Position numbers and translations under genes: made by a program
Assembly (NCBI GenBank): GCA_033980235.1
Contig: CM067065.1
Span: 10,500,373-10,564,372 of the forward strand
DNA: 64,000 nucleotides
Source: Diadema setosum
Taxonomy: Eukaryota; Echinodermata; Echinoidea; Diadematoida; Diadematidae
Direction of reading: 5' to 3'
Shown: positions 11,084 through 22,443 of the stretch, in pieces
Layout: every line of letters begins with the position of its first letter
Numbering within the stretch: the stretch's first letter is position 1
The notes under the pieces: model-generated
Databases searched by the model: none
What the model was told of the DNA's origin: nothing
What the model saw: only the letters and a program-made list of their open reading frames with translations

Positions 11084-11493
11084 CAGTTGAACCTCTCGTA
11101 TCCGGACAAGTCGGGACCGGGGCTCATCCGGATAAGGGATTTGGCCGGATACGGGAGACTCAATGCTTTATACATGTACACTGATGTAGCCCATTGTAGT
11201 ACCACATGTAGTAATGTGTATACTGCAACCTTTTCATTGTTACATTTGGGGATGTTTCGGGATGTTGAAATGTCTGAAGGTAAGCAATTTGGAAGGAAAT
11301 TTGATGCAATGTATGTTAATCATATTGGAAGTAATATGTAATTCATGTGTGTTTGGGTAGGAGTTCTCAAGGAGTTGGGAATCCCCCTTTCTTCCCGTAA
11401 TTATTAAAAAAAGATTAAAAAATCACGGCGAGATTGCGTCCGGATAATAGAGAGATCCGGATAAAGGGAGGCCGGATAATAGAGGTTCAACTG
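11084..11493. mobile_element. MITE with CAGTTGAACCTC ends and TA duplication
   Basis: The 410-bp element is flanked by TA (11082-11083, 11494-11495). Its ends read CAGTTGAACCTCTCGTATCCGG and CCGGATAATAGAGGTTCAACTG. Subterminal 'catccggataaggga' and 'gatccggataaaggga' are inverted relatives. It is probably pogo/Tigger-like and non-autonomous. Its ends differ from, but follow the same plan as, the element at 9536-10082. Confidence 0.75.
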
Positions 11494-11842
11494 TACTTCC
11501 ACAATATCCCCTGTATTTCCACGATGATATATAATACAACATGTTTTAATGGAAATTGTTCAATGTACTTACTTAGTTTCCCTAAAAAAAAAAAAAAAAA
11601 AAAAAAGTAATATTTTTGGTGCGATGAAAGATATTGTACAACATTGAAAGGCTTGGGGCAGCTTGATAACAGTCTTCAAATCAAAAAGAAAGTTCTTTGA
11701 CACTTCTTGCTGCTGTCATCAGTTTCACTCGCTTGTTTGTTTGTTTTTAATTAATTTTTGTCTAATAGCAAGTTTGTTCGTTTGTTTGTAATTGTTTGTT
11801 TGTTTGTTTGCATGTTTTTTGGTTTGTTTCTGGTTATCTTAC

Positions 11843-11912
11843 CTGATGAAGACCGGATAACATCAGTGGCCATGGCAGGACCAAGCTTGCCGGAGGAATA
11901 CATTGAGGGTGG
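11843..11912 (-). CDS. Ankyrin-repeat protein, exon 2
   Basis: A 70-nt exon with a near-perfect donor, TTCATCAG|GTAAGA. The acceptor tatcccag|CCACCC is my choice because it keeps phase with exon 1 (MYPAKE|PPSMYSSGK) and with exon 3 (RSSSG|TQPG). An alternative acceptor, actcag|GTTTAC at about 11979, would bring in an in-frame TGA; then translation would start at the internal ATG (MYSSGKLG). Either way the mature protein has a Ser/Gly-rich, probably disordered start. Confidence 0.65.
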
Positions 11913-11999
11913 CTGGGATAAGACTAGTCGGCTCTCTCACCGTTTCCATGGCGACAGGCAGTCTAATGGGAGGCTGTAAACCTGAGTGTGTGAATGAAA

Positions 12000-13534
12000 A
12001 TAAAAAAAGATGTATAAATTACAAAAATACCTTATACCTGTGTTGGGAGCTTGTACTTTGTATACAAGTTTAAGAGATAGAAAGATAAATAGAAGATAGA
12101 GAGAGAAAGAGAGAGATAGAAAGCATAGCAAAGAGGAATAGATAGAAATGGAAAAGGTATAACCCCCCACTCCCCCCCCCCCCCACCATCAGACTTGCAG
12201 ACTTTCTGAGCCTCAACCTGACTACAGAAGGTGGAAGGAAATCAGTCAGTATTCAAGCATACCTTACATATTGTGTTTGCATTCAGAAGAAACATTAGAG
12301 TTGACACTAAATGATAGAGTACAATGTAACTTTCACTGGAATCATCTTTGCTGTACATATTTCAATGCCTATTGAGATCATGATGATGTACAGCCTGGAG
12401 GGTTCCCTCTAGCTGTGAAAAACAGAAATCTTTGCTTCGAACAATTTGTCACTGCACGAGTCCAGGGTGAAAGTTTTATCTGGCATGCCTAATTCCCAGG
12501 ACCAGGGGAGGTATGGGATACAGCCAGAAATATGCCAGGAATTTAGAGAATTTTGTAATACACATGTACCCCCTACACATAGATCTGTACATTGCTGATG
12601 GCAACAGATATACAATACTCTCGAAGAAATGTGAGTCATGATACACACCATTCTGCACAAGGCACTTTCATAAAAAATCTACCCCTAGTGTAGTGATATG
12701 ATTTTTTTCTTCTTTTTTTTTTTGGGAGGGGGGAGGGGGTGGTATTTTTACTGGACATTTTCAAGGTGCATCAAATTGGAGCAATTAGTGTGATTTCAGT
12801 ATTGGTTTAAATGTCCAGTCTACAGTTAGATAGAACATGTCAATCACAGATCTTTTCAGGATCCTTTGTGTTCTTTGAAATACCAAACTGTTTCGACTAA
12901 AAAAGCAGTAAATGCTAACATCAGCGGTAGTTCATAATCATGACATTGTGCGAGAGATTAATGCAACAAGCTCCAGAAACCATATATTCAGTACGGTACA
13001 GCAGGGAGGTGGGAAGAACGTCTCGTCCCACCTCCCTGGGTACAGTAAATTGTTTATTATTCATTGTCACATGTTTTGTAATTTCCGAGGGGGAAAAAAC
13101 AAAGTATTTCTGTATATATTGAACCCTGTCTTATCTAACATACATGTACATACAATTTGTACGTAACATTGCTAATTGTAAATTTATGTAACATTGTAAA
13201 TTTTGGTACACTATCACGAGTCTTTCAGTCACGGTATATTTATGCACGGCTTCCATGATTTACTAGTTTATCACTCAGAGGGGCAGATTGGGGTCAAAAG
13301 GGATAATTAGGATCTACATAATGTACAATAGGTGACACTTCGGTAGACAGGCAGATGCATTTAACAATCTTTGTAAAAGGGAGTTGAAAAGTCTGCCATG
13401 CTCCAGAAGGCAAAATATGAAATTTATTATTTATTATCAATTAATACAAATGTCAACTAAATAGTTTAGAATACCAAACTAGGGAGATGACAACTTTTCA
13501 TATATCCAATGCTATCAGAGGAAACAAACACACA

Positions 13535-13584
<50 letters not shown>

Positions 13585-15420
13585 TCCAGCAATCTGAACA
13601 AAATACAGACAATATATTTCATATTTAATAGTAAATGTGAATCTGTTCAAATGTAGACTGTCCCTAATACCCTAGCCTGTACTCTACTGGTAGGCCAATG
13701 TGTGACAAGCCATCAATTTTATATCAACTAACACTATCTATCTGGGTCCTATCTGTCTAACAATCTGTCAATTACTACAGTACAAACATAATACATTAAC
13801 ACACAAACATTTTATTCTATATCTGTAATACAATATTGCAGATGAGTTACCTACATCGTGTAGTCTATACAGTGAGTCAGTAGTGATAGTAAACTGATAC
13901 AGAGACTAAGCATACTTCACTCTTTATTACTAGCTATATAGATCTACACCTGATAGCACTTCATTCAGCAATCTGGTCAAAGTACAGACAGGGGTGAGCG
14001 AGTCTGCACCATGTTCAAACTAGGACTATAAAGTAAATTGATTTGCATAACAATTAACATGCCATAAGGTCTGTGTTTGGGGGTAAACATGCGTGGATTG
14101 TACAGAAAAGGCTGAATCTTTTGTTATTCAGGGACGCAATGTGTACATGTGTGCATGTGTGTTGAAAGGGCTCTTGTGTGTATTTACGAGTGTGTGTGAT
14201 GGTGCATGCAAGGGTGTGTGTGTATATTGATTCCGAATGAATGGAACCGTTGGGGATAGGTTTACAATTCACATGGAAGGGGGATAGGCTCCTATTTGGA
14301 TGAAAAGGGTAAGTACAATGTAAAGCTGTACACAAAACCAGTGCAATGCAAGTTTCAAAACAAAAGGTTTGAATAGACCAGCAGGACACATGTCTTGAAT
14401 AAAATCATTGCTGAAGTGTGTTCACCTATAGAGATAGACAAGAGAGAGATGGTAACGTAAGGCACATTCGCTCCTTCGTGTGAAAACAGAGGACAATTTA
14501 TATGTTATAAAGCAAAATATACAATAGTGCAGAGAATAACTTTCAAACTCAAATTTGATCAATCTCAGCAGATGAACAGCATTTCAAATGGTAACATATA
14601 TCCTGTACATGTCTACGGAAAAAATATGCTACACAAAAGCTGGTTTGCATAGCAGCGGTGTAAAAATGCTGGCAAATTGCGATGTGATACCAAGGAGGTA
14701 CATAGGTGATACAAGGAAAATAATTCCCTGATACTGCATGTAAATTTTAACTTACTGTCTCCCAATGAATTCACTCTTCCCATTACATAATGCTACAATA
14801 CACTCTCCAATATACACAAACCTTCTTCTTTCTCTTTTCTTCCTTTTTCTTTTCTCCTCTTTTTATTCTTCTCCCTATCATGTATGACTCCTAGATAAAG
14901 GACCAATTATGAAGGGGACTGGCCCACTCAACACAATTTCTTCTGACACAGTATATTTTCTAAAATGAAAACAGAATGAAGTAAAACATTCGAAAATTAA
15001 AGATTAGTTAGCACCAGTACCGGTTTCTACAATGTAGTTTTGGTCGAGGCCTAATGTCAGGATAATAACATTTTTTGTGTATAACGTATGAGATAAATGA
15101 GAAACCTATATGAAATATGATAGAGCATCTAATTTCAAGAAGGATTCAATGTTTATTTGAGGAGTTTTATTGCAAAATGAGCTAAGCGCCATTTTTAAAC
15201 TTTTCAAAGTAAGTCCATCATTGATCAGATAGAGCAAATTTAAACCTCTCCAGTGATACCTCACTTGTTACATTTAGTAACAAAGAATATTCTTTAAGTT
15301 ATGATTAAAAATATCTGGTATTTTCCTATCATTTTCTTTAATTTTTAGCAGCTTTAATTACAAATATTGCAACTTAACAAGAATGGAGAACTTTACATAT
15401 ATGGGGATGTAGCTAGTTTT
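12000..15420. other. Intronic stretch without supported genes
   Basis: This lies within the first large intron of the minus-strand ankyrin gene. It holds a C-tract (about 12173-12184), a G-rich tract (12723-12742), a (CA)n run (13529-13582) and a short poly-pyrimidine patch (14820-14880). No open frame has recognisable domains. Confidence 0.6.
13529..13582. repeat. (CA)n microsatellite
   Basis: About 27 CA units with one or two interruptions at the left edge. Confidence 0.95.
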
Positions 15421-15424
15421 GCAA

Positions 15425-15714
15425 TAAAATCCTTCATTTGATCATGAAAATTGGTCTTGAAATGGCTGAGATATCCCAAAAAAAACGATCCCAATAAAAA
15501 AAAAAAAAAAATAAGCCAAGACTTTTAGTATCTCTTTGTTTTACCTTAATTGTTCTTTAATAGATTTTTCAGTCATTTCAAAACTGATTTTCATCGAATG
15601 AACTTTTGATTCTCCTTTAATACAATTGTATGCTCTTTTCATCAAGAGGTTTCTAAATATCTCGCTAAACATTACAAGCTGAATCCTCAACTCAACCAGA
15701 ACTGTACAGTCCCT
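15425..15714. mobile_element. MITE, TTAA family A (left end lost)
   Basis: The right end ACTGTACAGTCCCT|TTAA is intact at 15701-15718. The paired internal segments 'tgaaatggctgagatatcc' and 'tcagtcatttcaaaactgattttcatc' are present. No matching AGGGACTG start is visible to the left, so the copy is truncated or its left arm is diverged. Confidence 0.7.
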
Positions 15715-15890
15715 TTAACTTTGAAATATTTCTCTCTGAATATCATGTCACTCTGAACAATTACAATTTTGCAAGTGTACACTGCAGATCTACTTTAGCC
15801 TGATCATATTTGTATACAACTGTATTACCATAACCTATTTTTCTTCTGTGGCCTACTAATTTTTTTCATTCATTTTCTCCTGAAAACATA

Positions 15891-16377
15891 AGGCGTTTTC
15901 ACATCAGCCCGATGTTTCGAAATATTTAGCGCGCTATTTTCTGACTTGGGAAATTTTCCCGAAAGCGAAATAGCGCGCTATTTGATAATGTGAACACAAA
16001 TTAGTCCGCTGATTGTATCGCTCTGATCGAGAAAATTTCTCGACTCCAACTCGGGAAATTTCTGAAATAGCGGGATAGTAGCGCGCTATTTGATAATGTG
16101 AAAATGACTCGAGAAATTAGCGCGATGAATCCCATCATGCCTAGCGTGTGTGACCCGATCGATCGAGGCAAACTGCACACAAATCATGAGAAATTTTTGA
16201 GAGGGCACACACATTACTGATGCTGTTTGCACATACTTAGCTGTCGAATTAGCTCGAAAAATATGCGGACTAATTCTCTTCGGGCTGATGTGAATAAGAA
16301 ATGAAATAGCGCTCTAATTCGCAATCGCGAAAAATATTTCAAGCTTGGATTTTTATCGCGCTGATGTGAAAACGCCT
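15891..16377. mobile_element. Fold-back MITE with AGGCGTTTTCACATCAGC ends
   Basis: The ends are AGGCGTTTTCACATCAGC and GCTGATGTGAAAACGCCT. The flanks are ATA on both sides, a possible 3-bp target duplication. The interior carries repeated 'tagcgcgctatttgataatgtgaa' and its relatives. It is non-autonomous. The superfamily is uncertain; a 3-bp duplication would be compatible with PIF/Harbinger, but ATA is not that group's usual target. Confidence 0.75.
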
Positions 16378-18181
16378 ATAATTCAAATCCCTAATGAGAT
16401 TACAAAGTGTACATGTACACATGTATCTGTTCAACTTTCAAAGAGTTATCATGAATGTGCAGCAAAATCAATTTCTAGGACTTAATTCAGGATTTCAACC
16501 ATCTTGAGGTACCTAAAGGTACCTGAAAGTTCTCCGTCGCAAAGTGGTATGCATACATTGAGCATGCAATGGTAATGTTAATTTGATGTGACTCAAATGT
16601 TTATCTACAATGTTGTGCATCATTGTGAAGTGACTTGATTTTGTAGACAATAGAGTAATAATTCTCAAAGTTTGTATCTTTAAAACTGCTTCTGACATTC
16701 AAAAAGGAGGACTTCATGGAATTTATACACACACTTACCGCTGTATACACACACACACACATTGTATACATACAATTAATGTATGTGTATGTCCCCACAT
16801 TGATATTTTGCTCACATTAGAAATAAGATTTAGATCCGTATGTGCACAAATATATTTGAAATGATGAATACTCAGTATTTTCAGAAGATCTTTTTCTTGA
16901 GTGGCACACTGTGTCTGTTTGATAACTACATGTGCAGCTACATTGTATAAAACAGATCTAGATAAAGAGAGTATTATGCATTGCCCATTCAATTTTCATA
17001 TACCATTTACAATACGTACCTGCATGTAACAGATGAAATTGAGGAAGAAAATCTATCAATCACACAGGATTCAATTCCACCCTTACCAAATTACCAGCAA
17101 CGTCTCTAGCTTCACCAAGGGTCCAAGCTCCTATCCCAGGAATAATTCTTTCAGTTATGCATACATTACTATGCAGGCAGCCCAGCATACAATAATAACT
17201 CACCCTGTAGCCAATATTATTCCAAATGAGCAATCCACATTGATCAAAACACCGCTGAATCACAGCCCCGTGATAAACACTGCAATTGTGAACACGCAAC
17301 CTCTCCAAACTGAATGCTCCAATAGACAAGATTAATAGATTCTCACTGCAGCTGAGCACTATAAACAATTCCACTTTCTTGGCACGTAGAAGCAGAAATA
17401 TATGGCAGTCACTGTCATATTTCTATCTCCACTTCATATCGTCGGTTGAGAATGATAAGGGCGTTAAGTTGTCACTAAACCCATAGTGTTCGAGACAACT
17501 TAATGCCCTTCTCATTCTCAACAGACGATATGTACACACACATGTGCATTATAATATTCTGCAGGGGGAAGATATGGTATCTAGTAAGCACTATATTCAC
17601 AGTCGTCTCAGTCAATAAATTCAACTGCGGTCTATGTCCATGAAAGTCCGAGCAGATGATGCTGCAGTTTACATTTGTAAGTTGCCGCTTCTCCATTTAA
17701 TGTGCGCACGCTCTCCAACGCGCATACACACAGACGCACACACACACACACACATGTACGGACAAAGAGATTGCACGCCACATACACAGAGTGCATGATT
17801 AACAGCTCGTTGCTGATGCATGCCCAGATGATGCCAAATGTCCCTGGCAGCAAGAGCTGGGCGTTGGGATGGGGGATGGGGAGAAAGGGGGGGGGGGGGG
17901 GGGGGGAGCATAGAGCGGTACGAGGAATATGATATGAATATATTGAATGAGCTGACCAGCTGGGCTAGTCTTGTTTTTCAGACCCAAAGAAGGATTGACT
18001 GTCAAATGGTTGACCAGGTGTGTTGTTTTTGTAATACATTGTAAGTGCCAGTACATTGTACTGACTAGAACATTTAGCTCATGTACACTGTACGTGTACA
18101 TCACACCGCTTACTATTGTCACATTATATGGTTATACATGTAGCGAAGAAATCACATCTCACAAAGAAACGTACAATAAAC
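16378..18181. other. Intronic stretch without supported genes
   Basis: Contains short CA runs (16741-16762, 17737-17754), a small fold-back at 17435-17532 (listed separately) and a G-tract of about 18 at 17888-17906. Open frames are short and carry no recognisable domain. Confidence 0.6.
17435..17532. repeat. Small fold-back (arms about 40 bp)
   Basis: The left arm begins 'catatcgtcggttgagaatg' and the right arm ends with its near inverse 'cattctcaacagacgatatg'. The loop is roughly 18 bp. A related half ('ccttctcatttcagttgacgat') occurs at about 8221-8242, so this is probably a tiny dispersed repeat. Confidence 0.65.
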
Positions 18182-18185
18182 TTAA

Positions 18186-18548
18186 AGGCATAATTTACCA
18201 TTTGCAGATGAAACAAAAACCCAGCATTAGTGCTTCAAAAAAAGTTCTAAAATGTGAGTTAGGGCTAGAAACAATCACTGTAAAAATATGAATCCGTATA
18301 ATCAATGTTAAGTGTTGTTAAATACACAAAATGTGAACAATAGTTATAATAAAAATGTTTCCGGATTAAACCGTCTACAGTTACGGTTTATTGAGAAAAA
18401 CTCTGATATCTCCTCATACTTTAGGCTTTATTGCAAAAAAAATATAAAATGGAAGGATGTTTTGTGATACCACAGAACTACACATACGCATTAAATGTGA
18501 TATCTTGAAATTTTTTGAATTCACTACTCCCAAAGGTAAACTGGACCT
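18186..18548 (+). mobile_element. MITE, TTAA family C, copy 1a
   Basis: Flanked by TTAA (18182-18185, 18549-18552). It starts AGGCATAATTTACC and ends GGTAAACTGGACCT. It includes 'catttgcagatgaaacaaaaaccc'. A second full copy lies 287 bp downstream in inverse orientation. Confidence 0.8.
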
Positions 18549-18835
18549 TTAAGATAGCTCTGTACAAACCTTATACTGAGAGAATTCTAAAAATGCATGC
18601 CTATGGATCTATCACAATTATAGAACAAAGTACTCTATGTAGGCATATTTCATTCCAGCACATCAGGTTCTTTATTATTGAATCATTAGCAGGCATACAC
18701 AGTAAAGTATGCTTTATGCAGGATTCACAATAATGTACATTTAATTTATTTGTAGTTCAATGTAATTCTGAATTTCATCACCTGAGACTGGAACATCCAG
18801 TAAATCTACAATACTAAGTAGTTCTGTGACTTTAA

Positions 18836-19191
18836 AGGTCCTGTTTACCTTTGGGAACAGTGATTTTAAAAATTGCCAAGATATGACATTTAATGCATTT
18901 TGAAGTGTACTTCGTAGGTCTGTTGCACCACAAAACATCCTATCAAGTAAAATTTTTGCGATAAAGCCATCGGTGTTTTTCTCAAAAAACCGTAACTGTA
19001 GACGGTTTAGTCTGGAACTAATTTTATTTTAACTACTGTTCACATTTTGTATTTAACAATACTTAACATCGATTTTACTGATTCAAATTTTTACAGTGGT
19101 TGTTTCTATCCCTAACTCACATTTTAAAACTATTTTAAAGCACTAATTAATGCTGGGTTTTTGTTTCATCTGCAAATGGGAAATTATGCCT
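18836..19191 (-). mobile_element. MITE, TTAA family C, copy 1b (inverted)
   Basis: Flanked by TTAA (18832-18835, 19192-19195). It starts AGGTCCTGTTTACC and ends GGGAAATTATGCCT, the inverse of copy 1a. Together the two copies make a roughly 1-kb imperfect palindrome with a 283-bp spacer. Confidence 0.8.
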
Positions 19192-19195
19192 TTAA

Positions 19196-21540
19196 TAGTG
19201 AGTGCAGATAAACTGAATAGGGCCTGCAGGCTATTACACTTGATGTAAAGTTTGTAAAACATCTATTATCATGAAGAGAAAATTCTGTATCAATCCTTTC
19301 ATCGGTACTTACAATTCAATGCCTTAAAACTCCTTGATACAAATTTTGTTGAAATTCTTTATAAAAAATGTAAAAAAAAAACTAAACTAAACACTATACT
19401 GTAACTCATTTACAGAGTTCTGTATGCAATGCACACAAACAAGTCAGAAAAAAAGCCACTCAATGATATGCACACTTGTATTACAAAGTAACGTACTTCA
19501 AAATACCTAAAATTCTGCTACATACACCGTGTATACTGTGTATTACACCAAGAAGGCACCACTTTTTACTCACTACGCTCTGAAGTATATTTTCCAAAAA
19601 ATTAACAACTTAAAAATGGTAATTTAAAGTCTTGTAACCTACATGTATACAACTTTGTACAAGTGCAGATCAATATCATTAATTAAGGAATGGAAATAAT
19701 GATGATAAAAACTAAACTGGAATGGTCGAATATTTCATGAGGGCTAGAAAAAAGATCATGCTTTTCAATGAGGCAAAGTTGAGATTACTTTTATCTTATT
19801 TTTTTCCCCACACATCAACTGGCTGAGTATAAATTCATAACATTTTTAGGACCACAAACCAATAGAATGTGGATTTGGGTTTTTCAGTGTGGAAAAACAG
19901 AGCAAAATCAAAAGAAGGCAATTTTTCCGTTATTATGTGAATCATGTACGCATGAACAAATGTGATTCTGTGCAAGCTTTAAAACATGTGATATAATTTA
20001 TTTTACCCTGCCGAATGCTAAAACACACTTACAAAAATTATTCGAAATGAAATTTCCACATTTACATTAATCATCAGGAAGATATGAAAGTCATAGATGC
20101 TAATAATCTCTCGAGAAAAATCTGCACAATCTGGAATCCACACTGCTTTTGCACACTTAGCCCTAAATTGCACGGATTAACTCAAACAATAACATGCACA
20201 GATTTCCTCTAGCAGAGATATTAGATATAGCTGCTGAGAATAATTAATCCCTGCGAGTGTCAGGGATAATTAAAGGACAGTTGAATGCAAATGTTGATCT
20301 CAATATAGCCGTTCTTAATTTTTCAATCATCATGCATGTGCACTTTTGAACACGGTCAACATCAACACACAAAAAGCTTCTCATTACTTTGTAGTACTAC
20401 AGAAAGTCTGATTATTTCTAGTGCACAGTGTACTGTATCTGTTATAATCTCATCATCGCCATCAAACACTGATGGCTTAATCAATACAGCTGCATGCAGA
20501 TTGCCTCATTAATATTCATACATTCACAGGCACCCAATCAATTACTAAACAGAAAAACTGTAGCCTTCCCCAACTGGAATACCATACAGTGTATTGTGTA
20601 CATGTATGTATGTACTTTTTCTTGAATGTTTTCCATTGCTACTAACCCATACATTATTTTTGTGAACTCATTATTGTGTGTGTGTATGTGTGTGTATGTG
20701 TAGGTGTGTGTCTGTATGTCTGAATACAGACAATATGAGCAACATACAAAGTTGTACACAGCATTAAAGGACTGCTGCAGATTTAACAATGAACTATAGA
20801 GAAACAACAACTCAATAAGTCACAGACTAAAAAAAATAAGAAAGCCACACCCATTGATACAGAGTTCAAGGATAAAATAAACTAGTGTAGCTTATCCCGT
20901 TCCCCCCCCCCCCCCCCATTCCCCTTTCCTTGCAATGAATGGGTACGACATTTGCTGGAGCAGGAGGGGGACTGCACAGACAAAAGGGATTTTTGTGTGT
21001 GTGACAAAGTGCAGCTTTTTTCTTAGTCTCAATATTGAAAGTGTATTTCATGACCAAATGAAAAGAAGAAGACTGTGAAAGACCTTCAACTTTTAGGCAA
21101 TTTTTTCGACTTATAAATGCGAGGTCGACTTTTGGAAAAGCAAGGTTGACTGTATTCATCCCCATACAATGAGGTGCTCAGATTATTAAATATAGTTTGT
21201 CATAAACAAAGATACACTGTACACTGAAGTATTGTTACTGAGATAACATTCAAAAATATGTGATTATTAAAATTCCCTACATGCTCCCGAATGCAGAAAT
21301 CATCTCACAGGTTTGAAAAAAAATAACTGCTTTTTAATACCACATTCTCCTTGCGCCTTCAAGACATTATAAGCTACAATTTGTAGATCTATACCAACAG
21401 ACAGGTAGACATCTTATTACAGTGTAGATTTCAATTTGCTTCCTTTATAACTACTGTATGTACAGTGTAGCACAAGAGAATTTGTTTTACTTCAGTAATA
21501 TCTTCCCAGGTCAAAAAATGCATTTAAATTTAAAAGCAAG
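19196..21540. other. Intronic stretch without supported genes
   Basis: Simple AT-rich sequence with a (GT)n-like patch at about 20676-20710 and a C-tract of about 16 at 20903-20918. I see no gene or complete transposon. Confidence 0.55.
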
Positions 21541-21547
21541 AACTTAC

Positions 21548-21640
21548 CAAAGAGATGAAAAGGTTTGGAGCTTGACACAGGTAAGCGTTACCAAATAAAA
21601 CACAGAGGACTCATGGGACACTGCGGGAGGTTTTGGACTG
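21548..21640 (-). other. Possible minus-strand exon (splice donor only)
   Basis: A strong minus-strand donor, CTTTG|GTAAGTTC, ends a possible exon at 21548. The exon's right edge is unclear and no long frame is open. It could be an alternative untranslated exon of the ankyrin gene, whose large intron spans this point, or a chance match. Confidence 0.2.
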
Positions 21641-21879
21641 AGAGCTGACAGCAAACTCTGGTGATTAACATTTCCTTGTGGGACACCCGAATGACAAAGA
21701 CTCGGCAAAATCCTTCGGCCCAAACAAAAATTCTTGGTATGGATTGTGGGAGCACTTTAGGAGTTCAAAAATCCACTTCATTGATAAAATTCTGAAATAC
21801 TAGGTTTACAAAAACAAAGTGCTGTTAAGTCCAGCCAACAGATAAACACACGACATATGTGTATTTCACTGGTTATTAA

Positions 21880-22439
21880 AGGGAACGCAAACCCAAAGAG
21901 CAATGTGGATTGAGTGAAAGCAGCAACATTAGTAGAACACATCAGTGAAAGTTTGAGGAAAATCGGACAATCGATGCAAAAGTTATGAATTTTTAAAGTT
22001 TTGGTGTTGGAACCGCTGGTTGAGGAGACTACTAGAGGTTATGACGTGTGAGTGGACAACAATATAAAGAAAATATAAAGAAAATTCAACAAAAATTCAT
22101 TTTTCATGAAAATTACAAATTCCATCAACTTGGTACTGACATATACGTTAAGGGTAGCAATTATTCCCCCTGCTTTCTGAAAGCGGTCATTCAAGTGCTC
22201 TTTCATAATGCTAGAAAAGTGAAATTTTGTTGAATTTTCTTTATATTTTCTTTGTGCTGTGGTCCACTCATACGTCATAACCTCTAGTAGTCTCCTCTTT
22301 CAGTGGTTCCAACACAAAAACTTTAAAAATTCATAACTTTTCCATCGATTGTCCAATTTTCCTAAAACTTTCACTGATGTGTTCTACTAATGTTGCTGCT
22401 TTCACTCAATCCACATTGCTCTTTGGGTTTACCTTCCCT
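21880..22439. mobile_element. Fold-back MITE, TTAA family B, copy 1
   Basis: TTAA flanks lie at 21876-21879 and 22440-22443. The ends are AGGGAACGCAAACCCAAAG and CTTTGGGTTTACCTTCCCT. Arms of over 200 bp pair almost throughout (for example 'acacatcagtgaaagttt' against 'aactttcactgatgtgtt'). The AT-rich centre has no coding sequence. Confidence 0.85.
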
Positions 22440-22443
22440 TTAA

